A program made the translations under genes and the position numbers. DNA of 17,626 bases from PCC-6406 sp964353225 (GTDB lineage Bacteria > Cyanobacteriota > Cyanobacteriia > Phormidesmidales > Phormidesmidaceae): NCBI GenBank assembly GCA_964353225.1, contig CAYGVA010000074.1:1-17626 (forward strand). Direction: 5' to 3'. Each line of letters begins with the position of its first letter. Within the stretch, counting starts at the first letter, position 1. A model generated the notes under the pieces. That model was given only the letters and a program-made list of their open reading frames with translations. It had not been told where the DNA came from and ran no database searches. Shown piece after piece: positions 7,573 through 13,798 of this stretch.

Positions 7573-8632
7573 CAAACCCTTTACCTTGCGCTGTCTCTGT
7601 CCACATCAGCACTTCCCCTCCACAGCCGCCAGCGGCGATCGCCCCCCCTTGGGGATGCCAGGTCAGACAGGAGAATCCACCGGGTGCGCCCTGCAGGATC
7701 TGGGCGAGGCGACCCCCTTTGCGCCAGAGGCAGAGCTCGCCATCGTCAGCAGCGGAGGCCAGGAGTAGCGACCGGGGTTGAAAGGCGATCGCCCGCACAA
7801 TGCCCTGATGCTTCTCCAACACTTGGGGATGCCAGCCGACCGATGCATCGGGATCTTTGGTCCAGACGACAACGCCCTCACCACTGATAGAGGCCAGCAG
7901 GGGCGTTGCCGTTTTGGCCATGGACCAGGCCAACTGTCGAACTTTTCCTGGAAAACCCCGCATCCGCCAGGGATAAGGATTGTCGTTGGCCCACACCAGT
8001 ACTGAGCGATCGTTGTTGCCAGAGGCCAGGTAAGCGCCATCCAAGGACCAGGCGATCGCCCCACTTGTGCCCCCAAGTTCCTGCTCCGTTGGGTCATCCT
8101 CCCAAGCTTGTCGTCGCCAGGTTTTGATCGTCTGATTACCTGCAACGGAGAGGCGATCGCCTTGGGGGTGCCACGCCAGATCCAGCACCGAAGAAGCCTC
8201 GAAGTTCAGGGTCGTGATCACCGATTGAGTCGTGGCATCCCAGACCTGGACATAGCGCCCCAGACTAAAGGCCAGTTCGGGATGGCAGGGGTTCCATTGC
8301 AGGCGATCGATCCAGGTGCGGGGATGCTCCAAAGCCGTGACCCGAGTAAACCTGCTGCCATCCCATCGCCAGATCCACACCGTTCCTGACTGCCCACCCG
8401 CCGCCAGAAATGCGCCATCGGCGGATATCGCCAGGGCATCCACCGACTCTCCCTGGGCTTGCTGCAATACGGTCGTTTCACCCGTCTTGGCGTCGTACCG
8501 CACCACTTCCCCAGCGGCAGAACAGGCGGCCAGCCAGGTGCCGTCAGGCGACCAGGCGATCGCCGTCACATAGTCCGATAGGGTCTGATGCAGCAGGGGT
8601 TTAAATAGGGTCCGGGTCTTGGTGCTAGGCAT
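7568..8632 (-). CDS. WD40-repeat beta-propeller protein next to CobW
   Basis: The 354 residues form successive WD40 blades. Each has an A-W-S-P-D-G-type turn, for example VTAIAWSPDGTWLAACS near residue 22, LAWHPQGDRLSVAGN, AIAWSLDGAYLASGNNDRSVLVW, and the closing blade LTWHPQGGAIAAGGCGGEVLMW. This is consistent with about seven blades and no other domain. There is no signal peptide, so it is probably cytoplasmic and a protein-interaction scaffold; no catalytic function can be assigned. It lies 159 bases behind the COG0523 GTPase gene on the same strand, which suggests shared control from the operator at 9808-9826. A decayed copy of its 3' end occurs at 949-1060. Confidence 0.88.
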   Translation of the reverse strand: MPSTKTRTLFKPLLHQTLSDYVTAIAWSPDGTWLAACSAAGEVVRYDAKTGETTVLQQAQGESVDALAISADGAFLAAGGQSGTVWIWRWDGSRFTRVTALEHPRTWIDRLQWNPCHPELAFSLGRYVQVWDATTQSVITTLNFEASSVLDLAWHPQGDRLSVAGNQTIKTWRRQAWEDDPTEQELGGTSGAIAWSLDGAYLASGNNDRSVLVWANDNPYPWRMRGFPGKVRQLAWSMAKTATPLLASISGEGVVVWTKDPDASVGWHPQVLEKHQGIVRAIAFQPRSLLLASAADDGELCLWRKGGRLAQILQGAPGGFSCLTWHPQGGAIAAGGCGGEVLMWTETAQGKGFG

Positions 8633-8689
8633 AAGCGCGGGGAGCAGCAGCTTCTAAAGGTCGAAATTCACACGAAATCCAGCATTTCA

Positions 8690-8770
8690 AGTTCGGAGTT
8701 CGGAATGTGGAAGTCAGAAGGCAACTGCATTCCGAACTTAAAATTCCGAATTCCGAACTCTCGTTTTTTT
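8690..8770. repeat. TTCGGAATT-type repeat cluster between WD40 and CobW genes
   Basis: Several copies of GTTCGGA/TTCCGAA occur here: AGTTCGGAGTTCGGAATG near 8693-8707 and CATTCCGAAC plus ATTCCGAATTCCGAACTC near 8730-8761, in inverted orientation. A run of T follows (8764-8772). The halves can fold on each other into a hairpin. This low-complexity filler occupies most of the 159-base gap. It may attenuate read-through from the GTPase gene into the WD40 gene. Confidence 0.5.
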
Positions 8771-8791
8771 TTAAATCGTTCCACTTTATGC

Positions 8792-9781
8792 TCATTGGCT
8801 GACCAAACAAGCTCGAAAGCTCTCGGCCAGATTCATTTGCTCTAGGTTACGACCGATGAAGACCAGCTCGTTTTTGCGGGGTTCGTCCGGTTTCCAGGGG
8901 CGATCCTGGCGACCATCGAACAACATGTGAATGCCCTGAAAAACGAAGCGATTGTCCTCTCCGGCCATGTTGAGAATGCCTTTCATGCGAAAAATATCGG
9001 GGCCGCGATCGCGCAAGAGTTCGCCAAGCCAGGTATCAAGTTTTGCACCATCCAGTTCACCCGACTCAACTAGGGCAATGGACCCGACGGTTTCGTCATG
9101 TTCGTGGGCCGTTTCGTTGAGAAAGTCTGGATCAATTTGGAGCGCATTATTCAAATCAAAGGCATTCACCCCCAGCAGGGTATCCATCTCAATTTTGGCG
9201 TCGCGGGTGCGGTGGATTTTGGCGATCGCATTCATGCCTCGAATCCGCTGCTCCAGCTCTGCCAGCTCCGCTGCCGTCACCAGGTCAATCTTGTTCAGCA
9301 AAATCACGTCGGCAAAGGCAATTTGCTCCACGGCTTCATCCGCCTCCCAATGCTGCCAAATATGGCGCGCATCCACCACCGTCACCACCGCATCTAGCTG
9401 GGCTTGGGTTTGCACCTCATCATCGACAAAAAAGGTTTGAATCACCGGGGCCGGATCGGCTAAACCCGTGGTTTCGATGACCAGGTGGTCAAACTTGTCG
9501 CGCCGCTTCATCAAATTGCCAATGATGCGAATCAGGTCGCCCCGCACCGTGCAACAGATGCAGCCGTTGTTCATCTCAAAAATTTCTTCGTCCGCATCCA
9601 CCACCAATTGGTTGTCGATGCCCACTTCACCAAACTCATTCACAATCACCGCCACCTTCTTGCCATGCTCATGGGTGAGGATGCGGTTCAACAAGGTCGT
9701 TTTTCCGGCTCCCAGGTAGCCCGTCAGTACGGTCACGGGCACCGTTGTGCGATTGTCGGTGGGATTGATGGCAGCAATCAT
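8792..9781 (-). CDS. COG0523 (CobW-family) metallochaperone GTPase
   Basis: The start is placed at the ATG at 9781, which has AGGAG 8 bases upstream; a TTG two codons earlier is less likely. The 329 residues contain Walker A GYLGAGKTT (21-29), the hallmark metal-binding GCICC (Cys74, Cys76, Cys77), ETTGLADPAPV (103-113), guanine-specificity NKID (163-166), a short His/acid patch (AHEHDE, 225-230) and a CobW C-terminal domain (about 235-325). The family uses GTP hydrolysis to hand Zn, Co or other metals to client proteins. A near-consensus Fur/Zur operator lies upstream, which points to zinc-starvation control. It heads a probable operon with the WD40 gene. Confidence 0.95.
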   Translation of the reverse strand: MIAAINPTDNRTTVPVTVLTGYLGAGKTTLLNRILTHEHGKKVAVIVNEFGEVGIDNQLVVDADEEIFEMNNGCICCTVRGDLIRIIGNLMKRRDKFDHLVIETTGLADPAPVIQTFFVDDEVQTQAQLDAVVTVVDARHIWQHWEADEAVEQIAFADVILLNKIDLVTAAELAELEQRIRGMNAIAKIHRTRDAKIEMDTLLGVNAFDLNNALQIDPDFLNETAHEHDETVGSIALVESGELDGAKLDTWLGELLRDRGPDIFRMKGILNMAGEDNRFVFQGIHMLFDGRQDRPWKPDEPRKNELVFIGRNLEQMNLAESFRACLVSQ

Positions 9782-9805
9782 AAACAACTCCTGGCGACTA
9801 GAAAA

Positions 9806-9834
9806 ATGATAATGATAATCATAATCGCATTGAA
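9806..9834 (-). promoter_or_regulatory. Fur/Zur-type operator and overlapping promoter of the CobW gene
   Basis: GATAATGATAATCATAATC (9808-9826) matches the classical 19-base Fur box at 18 of 19 positions, and also fits the AT-rich 7-1-7 palindrome of cyanobacterial Zur sites. On the minus strand TTCAAT (9834-9829) and TATCAT (9811-9806) are 17 bases apart, so the operator would cover a plausible -35/-10 pair. It sits 25 bases upstream of the CobW start. Zur is preferred over Fur because COG0523 genes are typical Zur targets. The rest of 9835-10009 holds only weak promoter-like sequence for the next gene. Confidence 0.82.
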
Positions 9835-9971
9835 CGCGTTGATGTCATCTTGCTGTTCAGCCAGACCGGAGCCCAGCAAACCGGAGACACCGATCTGGAA
9901 GCGACATGGGCTCGATGTCAGCATCTGAAAGCGTTTGTGGGAGTCACTACGCTTCCTGAAATGGGGTTATG

Positions 9972-9977
9972 TATGAT
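9972..9977 (+). promoter_or_regulatory. Possible -10 element for the decarboxylase gene
   Basis: TATGAT lies 38 bases before the chosen start of the downstream gene. No matching -35 is visible at 17 bases. It is a weak call. Confidence 0.25.
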
Positions 9978-10009
9978 CGCCTAAACTCCTTATGAGAGGA
10001 TGCCGCTCC

Positions 10010-11302
10010 ATGAACCCTTCCATCTTGCAGCGAGCCCACGATTCACTGATTCGCTACGGAGGCACGTTCTCCAGCTTTGTGGCCCATCGAGCTGAGGGGG
10101 CTTTTCTCTACGACCATGATGGGCGTCGCGTGTTGGACTTTACCTCCGGGCAGATGAGCGCCATCTTGGGGCACAGCCATCCTGAAATTGTGGAAACGGT
10201 TTGTCAGGCCGTGGGTACGCTGGATCACTTGTTTAGTGGCATGGTGTCAGAACCTGTGGTGCAGCTGGCAGAGTCCCTCGTGGACCTGACCCCACCGGGG
10301 CTGGATCGGGTGTTGCTGTTGAGTACCGGGGCTGAATCCAACGAGGCCGCCTTAAAAATGGCGCGTCTCGCCACTGGGGGCCATGAAATCATTAGCTTTG
10401 CCCAATCCTGGCATGGCATGACGGGTGGGGCCGCTGCGGCAACCTATTCAGCGGGACGAAGGGGCTATGGACCCATGGGCGTCGGGGGGATGGCCATTAT
10501 GGCCCCCAATTTTTACCGTCCCACTTTTGGTGCTGACAATACGGGCTATGACTGGCGGGCTGAGCTGGACTATGGCTTTGAGCTGATCGATCGCCAGTCC
10601 AGTGGAGCCCTGGCGGCATTTATCGCCGAACCCATCCTCAGTTCAGGGGGTGTCTTGGAACTGCCCCAGGGTTATCTGCAAGTCCTCAAGGCCCATTGTG
10701 AGGCCAGAGGCATGATGCTCATTATCGACGAAGCCCAAACCGGCCTTGGGCGCACGGGGGAGATGTTTGCCTTTTCTCGGGATGGCATGGTGCCCGATTT
10801 CCTCACCCTGTCTAAGACCTTGGGGGCAGGTTTGCCCCTGGCTGCGGTGCTGACCTCCGCCGAAATTGAGCAGATCTGCCACGAGCGGGGCTTTCTGTTT
10901 TACACCACCCATGTGTCTGATCCCCTGCCAGCATCGGTGGGGCTGACTGTTCTGAACGTGTTGCTGCGGGATCAGTTGACTCAACGGGTGCAGGTGGCGG
11001 GCGATCGCTTAAAGTCTGGTCTGCAAGCCTTGCAAGCAGAGTTCGATTGCGTCGGTGATGTGCGGGGTCGAGGGTTGCTCTTGGGCATGGAAATTGTCCG
11101 TGATCAGTCTTCCAAAGTGCCAGCCCCGGATTTGGGCAGCCGCATTACCCAGACCGCCTTGGAGTTGGGGTTAAGTATGAATATCGTGAATTTGCCGGGG
11201 ATGGGAGGAGTATTCCGCATTGCGCCCCCCATGACGGTGACTGACGAGGAAATTGATTTGGGGCTATCGATGATGCGAGATGCCATCTCCAAATCTATCT
11301 GA
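10010..11302 (+). CDS. dgdA: 2,2-dialkylglycine decarboxylase (PLP, class III aminotransferase fold)
   Basis: The start at 10010 is chosen because GAGAGG lies 10 bases upstream; an in-frame ATG at 9992 has none. The 430 residues follow the Burkholderia cepacia DgdA text almost block for block. Examples are IRYGGTF, LDFTSGQMSAILGHSHPEI, LDHLFSGM, LLLSTGAESNEAALKMA, AQSWHGMTG (Trp134), DEAQTGLGRTG (Asp240, PLP-nitrogen contact), TLSKTLGAGLPLAA (Lys269, Schiff base), FYTTHVSDPLPA and VRGRGLLLGMEIV. DgdA decarboxylates 2,2-dialkylglycines such as 2-aminoisobutyrate and then transaminates pyruvate. The gene is monocistronic. Another class III aminotransferase activity remains possible, but the level of agreement is high. 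Confidence 0.9.
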   Translation: MNPSILQRAHDSLIRYGGTFSSFVAHRAEGAFLYDHDGRRVLDFTSGQMSAILGHSHPEIVETVCQAVGTLDHLFSGMVSEPVVQLAESLVDLTPPGLDRVLLLSTGAESNEAALKMARLATGGHEIISFAQSWHGMTGGAAAATYSAGRRGYGPMGVGGMAIMAPNFYRPTFGADNTGYDWRAELDYGFELIDRQSSGALAAFIAEPILSSGGVLELPQGYLQVLKAHCEARGMMLIIDEAQTGLGRTGEMFAFSRDGMVPDFLTLSKTLGAGLPLAAVLTSAEIEQICHERGFLFYTTHVSDPLPASVGLTVLNVLLRDQLTQRVQVAGDRLKSGLQALQAEFDCVGDVRGRGLLLGMEIVRDQSSKVPAPDLGSRITQTALELGLSMNIVNLPGMGGVFRIAPPMTVTDEEIDLGLSMMRDAISKSI

Positions 11303-11309
11303 GCAGGCA

Positions 11310-11332
11310 TAGGGTGCGTTTTTATCCACCTG
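11310..11332. repeat. TAGGGTGCGTT repeat, copy 1
   Basis: TAGGGTGCGTTTTTATCCACCT follows the decarboxylase stop and matches TAGGGTGCGTTCTTGTCCACTT at 11859-11880. It belongs to a dispersed repeat family, further copies of which lie at 11859-11965. Confidence 0.6.
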
Positions 11333-11423
11333 AGAATTGCTGCTACTACACTAGGTTGAGTGCCGGGATTAGGGCCTCAGGTATATTAGTGCAGGAAGCT
11401 TCATAGACTAGGATCATTTACCT

Positions 11424-11735
11424 ATGCTTTACGCTGTCGGTGTAATCGAAACCCATGGATATCCAACTGCGCTGGCAGCAGCAGATGCCATGGTTAAAGC
11501 GGGCCGGGTCTCCCTTTTAGGGATTAGTCAGGCCGATAGCGGAGAGCAGTTTGTCAGGATTCGGGGGCCTGTGGGTGAGGTCAAGAGTGCCATGGAGGAA
11601 GGAATAATCGCTGCTAACAAATGCCCTTGTAATGCGAAAGTGATGTCCCACTATATCGTGCCTCACCCAACTGAAAATATTGAAACTGTCTTGCCCTTAC
11701 ACTTCGATGAAAAATCAGAGCCATTCAGAGTTTGA
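11424..11735 (+). CDS. CcmK-type BMC-domain carboxysome shell protein (orphan, atypical pore loop)
   Basis: The 103 residues form one Pfam-BMC domain. AVGVIETHGYPTALAAADAMVKAGRVSLLG (4-33) and IVPHPTENIETVLP are the conserved core of CcmK proteins, which tile as hexamers to form carboxysome facets. The loop that lines the hexamer pore is KIGS (36-39) in CcmK1/CcmK2; at the same residue numbers this protein has Gln-Ala-Asp-Ser. A Cys pair (NKCPCN) follows helix 2. The gene stands alone, away from any ccmKLMN cluster in this window, as do the accessory ccmK3-ccmK6 paralogs. AGGA lies about 11 bases before the ATG. It probably makes a minor shell component with altered metabolite permeability; the paralog number cannot be fixed. 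Confidence 0.9.
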   Translation: MLYAVGVIETHGYPTALAAADAMVKAGRVSLLGISQADSGEQFVRIRGPVGEVKSAMEEGIIAANKCPCNAKVMSHYIVPHPTENIETVLPLHFDEKSEPFRV

Positions 11736-11764
11736 TCGATTGGCTGGCCCCCTTTAAACCTTGG

Positions 11765-11823
11765 CCACGTCCAGAAGTGGAGTTTCTCTGTGGAGGAAAC
11801 TACAGGTCTCGGGCTGGACGTGG
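11765..11823. other. Nested long hairpin downstream of the shell-protein gene
   Basis: CCACGTCCAG (11765-11774) pairs perfectly with CTGGACGTGG (11814-11823). Between them AGTTTC and GAAACT (about 11781-11801) form a second stem. This makes a bipartite structure about 30 bases after the stop codon. There is no U-tract, so it is either a structured RNA 3' end or a small repeat. Confidence 0.5.
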
Positions 11824-11858
11824 GATGTCTGTACGAGGCCGCCGCCAAAAAGAAAGTG

Positions 11859-11965
11859 TAGGGTGCGTTCTTGTCCACTTTGTGTTCTGAAACACTGAAC
11901 TGATATAGCTAGAACGCACCATCTCCTGTATTAATGGTGCGTTTACTGAAGGCAACGCACCCTAC
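11859..11965. repeat. TAGGGTGCGTT / AACGCACCCTA inverted repeat array
   Basis: TAGGGTGCGTT (11859-11869) is followed by AACGCACC (11913-11920), GGTGCGTT (11936-11943) and AACGCACCCTAC (11954-11965). The four elements alternate in orientation and can form two adjacent hairpins. This is the pattern of palindromic repeats scattered in many cyanobacterial genomes. Together with flanking elements it fills the gap 11736-12041, in which no gene is seen. Confidence 0.65.
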
Positions 11966-11968
11966 TTA

Positions 11969-12008
11969 CGTAACCGTCCCCTTCGACTCCGCTCAGGGGA
12001 CGGTTACG
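11969..12008. repeat. Inverted-repeat element, short form (GTAACCGTCCC family)
   Basis: CGTAACCGTCCCC (11969-11981) and GGGGACGGTTACG (11996-12008) are perfect 13-base arms around the loop TTCGACTCCGCTCA. This equals the longer element at 424-513 with its inner half deleted. It lies just downstream of the acetyltransferase gene and might act as a transcript hairpin. Confidence 0.75.
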
Positions 12009-12041
12009 CATTGAAGTTTCAGTAAGAGCCACACTATACAG

Positions 12042-12602
12042 CTACTTAGTATTCGTTTCACGAACTCTCAGCACAGGCAGTAGGCTCAGAATCTTTCCAA
12101 GGAAACTTCTGTACACTTGCCGTGTCTCTTCGGGAGTAATGAAGTCTCCCAATATGAGCATTTCAAACGGTTGCCCCAACTCTTCAACAATGATCCCAGT
12201 GGATGTATAGCCGTTCTTCTCATAGAATCTTTTTCGCTTCACTCGCTGCGCATTGTTATCGGCCTGCTCGTCAATCTGTTCAACATTCAATACAATCCGT
12301 TTGTTTGGATGGTCTTCTCCCAACGCTGTTAAGACCTTGCTTCCGTAGCCTCCTGATCGGGAGTCAGCATCTATAGCGAGATAGATTATCAAGAGAATGT
12401 CCCTGTATTCAATTGTATAGAGTAGACCAATCCATAATTCATTGTGATAAAGCGAATTGAAAGCAACATTGCTTTGCTTCGCTTTATGTCGAAGGAACCA
12501 TAATGGAGCGCGTTCATTTTTTGGAAACGCGTCCTTGTATAGTGATTCGACCTTAGTGGAGTTCTCTTTATCAATTGCTGCTGGTACGAAATCGATACTC
12601 AT
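12042..12602 (-). CDS. GNAT-family N-acetyltransferase, AT-rich (probably acquired)
   Basis: The 186 residues carry the GNAT core: a beta-strand LLIIYLAIDADSRSGGYGSKVLTALGE (about residues 69-95) with the acetyl-CoA-binding R-x-G-G-Y-G-S turn, the strand NKRIVLNVE (about 99-107) and the motif-B helix RKRFYEKNGY (about 122-131). A hydrophobic C-terminal tail follows. The substrate cannot be told. The gene is clearly more AT-rich than its neighbours and lacks GCGATCGC sites. It is monocistronic between repeat clusters, and two GTTAGAC core-site-like sequences lie just upstream. All this suggests lateral transfer. No good ribosome-binding site is seen. Confidence 0.82.
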   Translation of the reverse strand: MSIDFVPAAIDKENSTKVESLYKDAFPKNERAPLWFLRHKAKQSNVAFNSLYHNELWIGLLYTIEYRDILLIIYLAIDADSRSGGYGSKVLTALGEDHPNKRIVLNVEQIDEQADNNAQRVKRKRFYEKNGYTSTGIIVEELGQPFEMLILGDFITPEETRQVYRSFLGKILSLLPVLRVRETNTK

Positions 12603-12614
12603 AATCGTCTCATT

Positions 12615-12662
12615 CCGTTTAGTCCGTCTAACGGATTGGCATCACAGGCGTGAGCGTCTAAC
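12615..12662 (-). other. Two GTTAGACG direct repeats and a small hairpin upstream of the acetyltransferase
   Basis: On the minus strand GTTAGACG occurs at 12662-12655 and 12632-12625, exactly 30 bases apart. Both fit the integron core-site consensus GTTRRRY. CCGTTTAG and CTAACGG (12615-12635) also form a small imperfect hairpin. The nearer copy precedes the start codon by about 23 bases, as in integron cassettes. A complete attC fold is not visible. Confidence 0.35.
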
Positions 12663-12689
12663 TATTAATTAGGAAGAACCATTGCATAT

Positions 12690-12812
12690 AACACCCATAT
12701 AGGGGTGTTTAGCTAGAAAAGCGTCAGCCTAATTCCTTGATACTGGGTGATTAGGCGGAAATATTTCCGCCTAATTCTCTAATACGGGTGGTTAGGCTGA
12801 ATGGCCCAGTAT
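12690..12812. repeat. Cluster of nested palindromes
   Basis: Elements are: AACACCC/GGGTGTT (12690-12709); CAGCCTAA (12725-12732) with TTAGGCTG (12792-12799); a perfect 26-base palindrome centred at 12762/12763 whose half is ATTAGGCGGAAAT; and ATACTGGG (12740-12747) with CCCAGTAT (12805-12812). The two spacers are similar to each other, so the unit GCCTAATTC...GGGTG-TTAGGC is also a tandem repeat. No coding potential is evident. Confidence 0.65.
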
Positions 12813-12835
12813 AACTACCCCTTCCAATAAGTAAC

Positions 12836-12859
12836 GCGAGTCGTTTAGAGTTGACTCGC
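12836..12859. terminator. Stem-loop at the end of the metallophosphoesterase operon region
   Basis: GCGAGTC (12836-12842) pairs perfectly with GACTCGC (12853-12859) around a 10-base loop. Read on the minus strand it comes about 205 bases after the last gene of the leftward operon. It has only a weak T-rich tail, so terminator function is tentative. Confidence 0.35.
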
Positions 12860-13085
12860 ATCGTACAGATGTACCACCTTGTGCAACTCGATGCTCGTCC
12901 TAAAAGGCTGCTTGATCAAGTGCGCGATGTTTCCACTTGAAGCATTACTCCCATGGCATAGAGCAGAACTACCTTCGTTCAAAGTCATCCCAATGAGATT
13001 GGGAATTCCAGAAAATGAGGCTTTCTCACTCATCTTGCGATTAGGAACATGTGGGTGGACAGTACTAACGCCCAAATCCCTTGCC
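12845..13085 (-). other. Unidentified open stretch, possible gene remnant
   Basis: The minus strand is open through ARDLGVSTVHPHVPNRKM, SFSGIPNLIGMTLNEGSS and IAHLIKQPFRTSIELHKVV to a stop at 12845-12847. There is no convincing start codon, because the frame runs back into the end of the metallophosphoesterase-like gene in another frame. The plus strand is also open here, so coding is not proven. I do not recognise the sequence. It may be the 3' remnant of a gene fused to or truncated by the neighbouring operon. Confidence 0.25.
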
Positions 13086-13796
13086 CTGACTGCCATAGCG
13101 TACCGTTCTGAAGCTAACTGCATTGGTGTAAGGGTTGTACAGGGTGTAAGTCGCCTTTCCCGGTTCTTTGCCAACACTGCCTACGCCGACCACCTGGCGA
13201 TCGCGCACTATTTGCGTCATCGTCTGGGCGGGAGCATCCAAAGTCGTCACGGTGGAAGTCACCGCCCCTTCCGGAATTTGCAGGTGAAACGTCAACCCCG
13301 ATCGCCCGCAAAACAGCGTGTTAGCCTCCGCCCGCAGCAGTCGATCCAGCAGTTGAATAGGGGGCGTTTCCGGGGTCAGCAGGTCATCGCACCCCACCAT
13401 ACTGCCGTGAATCAACAGACAATCCAGCTCAAAGAAGCCAAAATCTAGCGACCGGAGCCACTGCACCGTTTGCCGCGACACCAACTTCCAGAGCTGTTCA
13501 ACCCCATCTGGACCCATCTGCTCCAGCAACGCGATCGCCTCTGGGTCACTGCCCAGCCCATACAGATTGAAACATTGCTCCTCCCACCAGCCGGGACAAA
13601 CTTGTGGTTGCAGTTCCCCTGGCAAAGGCTGACGTACCCGCTGCACGAGTGCTTCGCATTGGGGATCGGGTCCCACCAGATCCCCCAGAATATAGAGTGC
13701 TTCAACCGAGTAACGTACTCGCTTGAGGTCAGCGAGCACCGCCTTATAGGCGGCAAGATTGCCGTTGATGCCAGAGAGAATTGCCCAGTGGGTCAT
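13065..13796 (-). CDS. Degenerate metallophosphoesterase-fold protein (second of a tandem pair)
   Basis: The 243 residues follow the YfcE-like metallophosphoesterase scaffold of the preceding gene, but most metal ligands are gone. Motif I S-D-x-H is SGIN (Asp to Gly9, His to Asn11). Motif II GDLVG (38-42) is intact. Motif III G-N-H-D is GWWE (69-72). Motif IV HGS (130-132) is kept. Motif V G-H-x-H is GRSG (164-167). It therefore probably does not hydrolyse phosphoesters and may be a regulatory or structural partner of the upstream protein. The start codon follows the upstream stop by two bases, which implies coupling. It is the last gene of the leftward operon headed by the CobW-like gene. 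Confidence 0.85.
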   Translation of the reverse strand: MTHWAILSGINGNLAAYKAVLADLKRVRYSVEALYILGDLVGPDPQCEALVQRVRQPLPGELQPQVCPGWWEEQCFNLYGLGSDPEAIALLEQMGPDGVEQLWKLVSRQTVQWLRSLDFGFFELDCLLIHGSMVGCDDLLTPETPPIQLLDRLLRAEANTLFCGRSGLTFHLQIPEGAVTSTVTTLDAPAQTMTQIVRDRQVVGVGSVGKEPGKATYTLYNPYTNAVSFRTVRYGSQGKGFGR

Positions 13797-13798
13797 CG

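Noticed and set aside
12690..12709. Short hairpin AACACCC/GGGTGTT as a complete attC site
   Set aside because: It is about 30 bases including flanks, has no second stem or bulged bases, and its ends do not both fit the core-site consensus.
12879..13448. Plus-strand open frame of 189 codons
   Set aside because: Its second half is the antisense of a confident metallophosphoesterase-like gene, and its first half has no recognisable motif.
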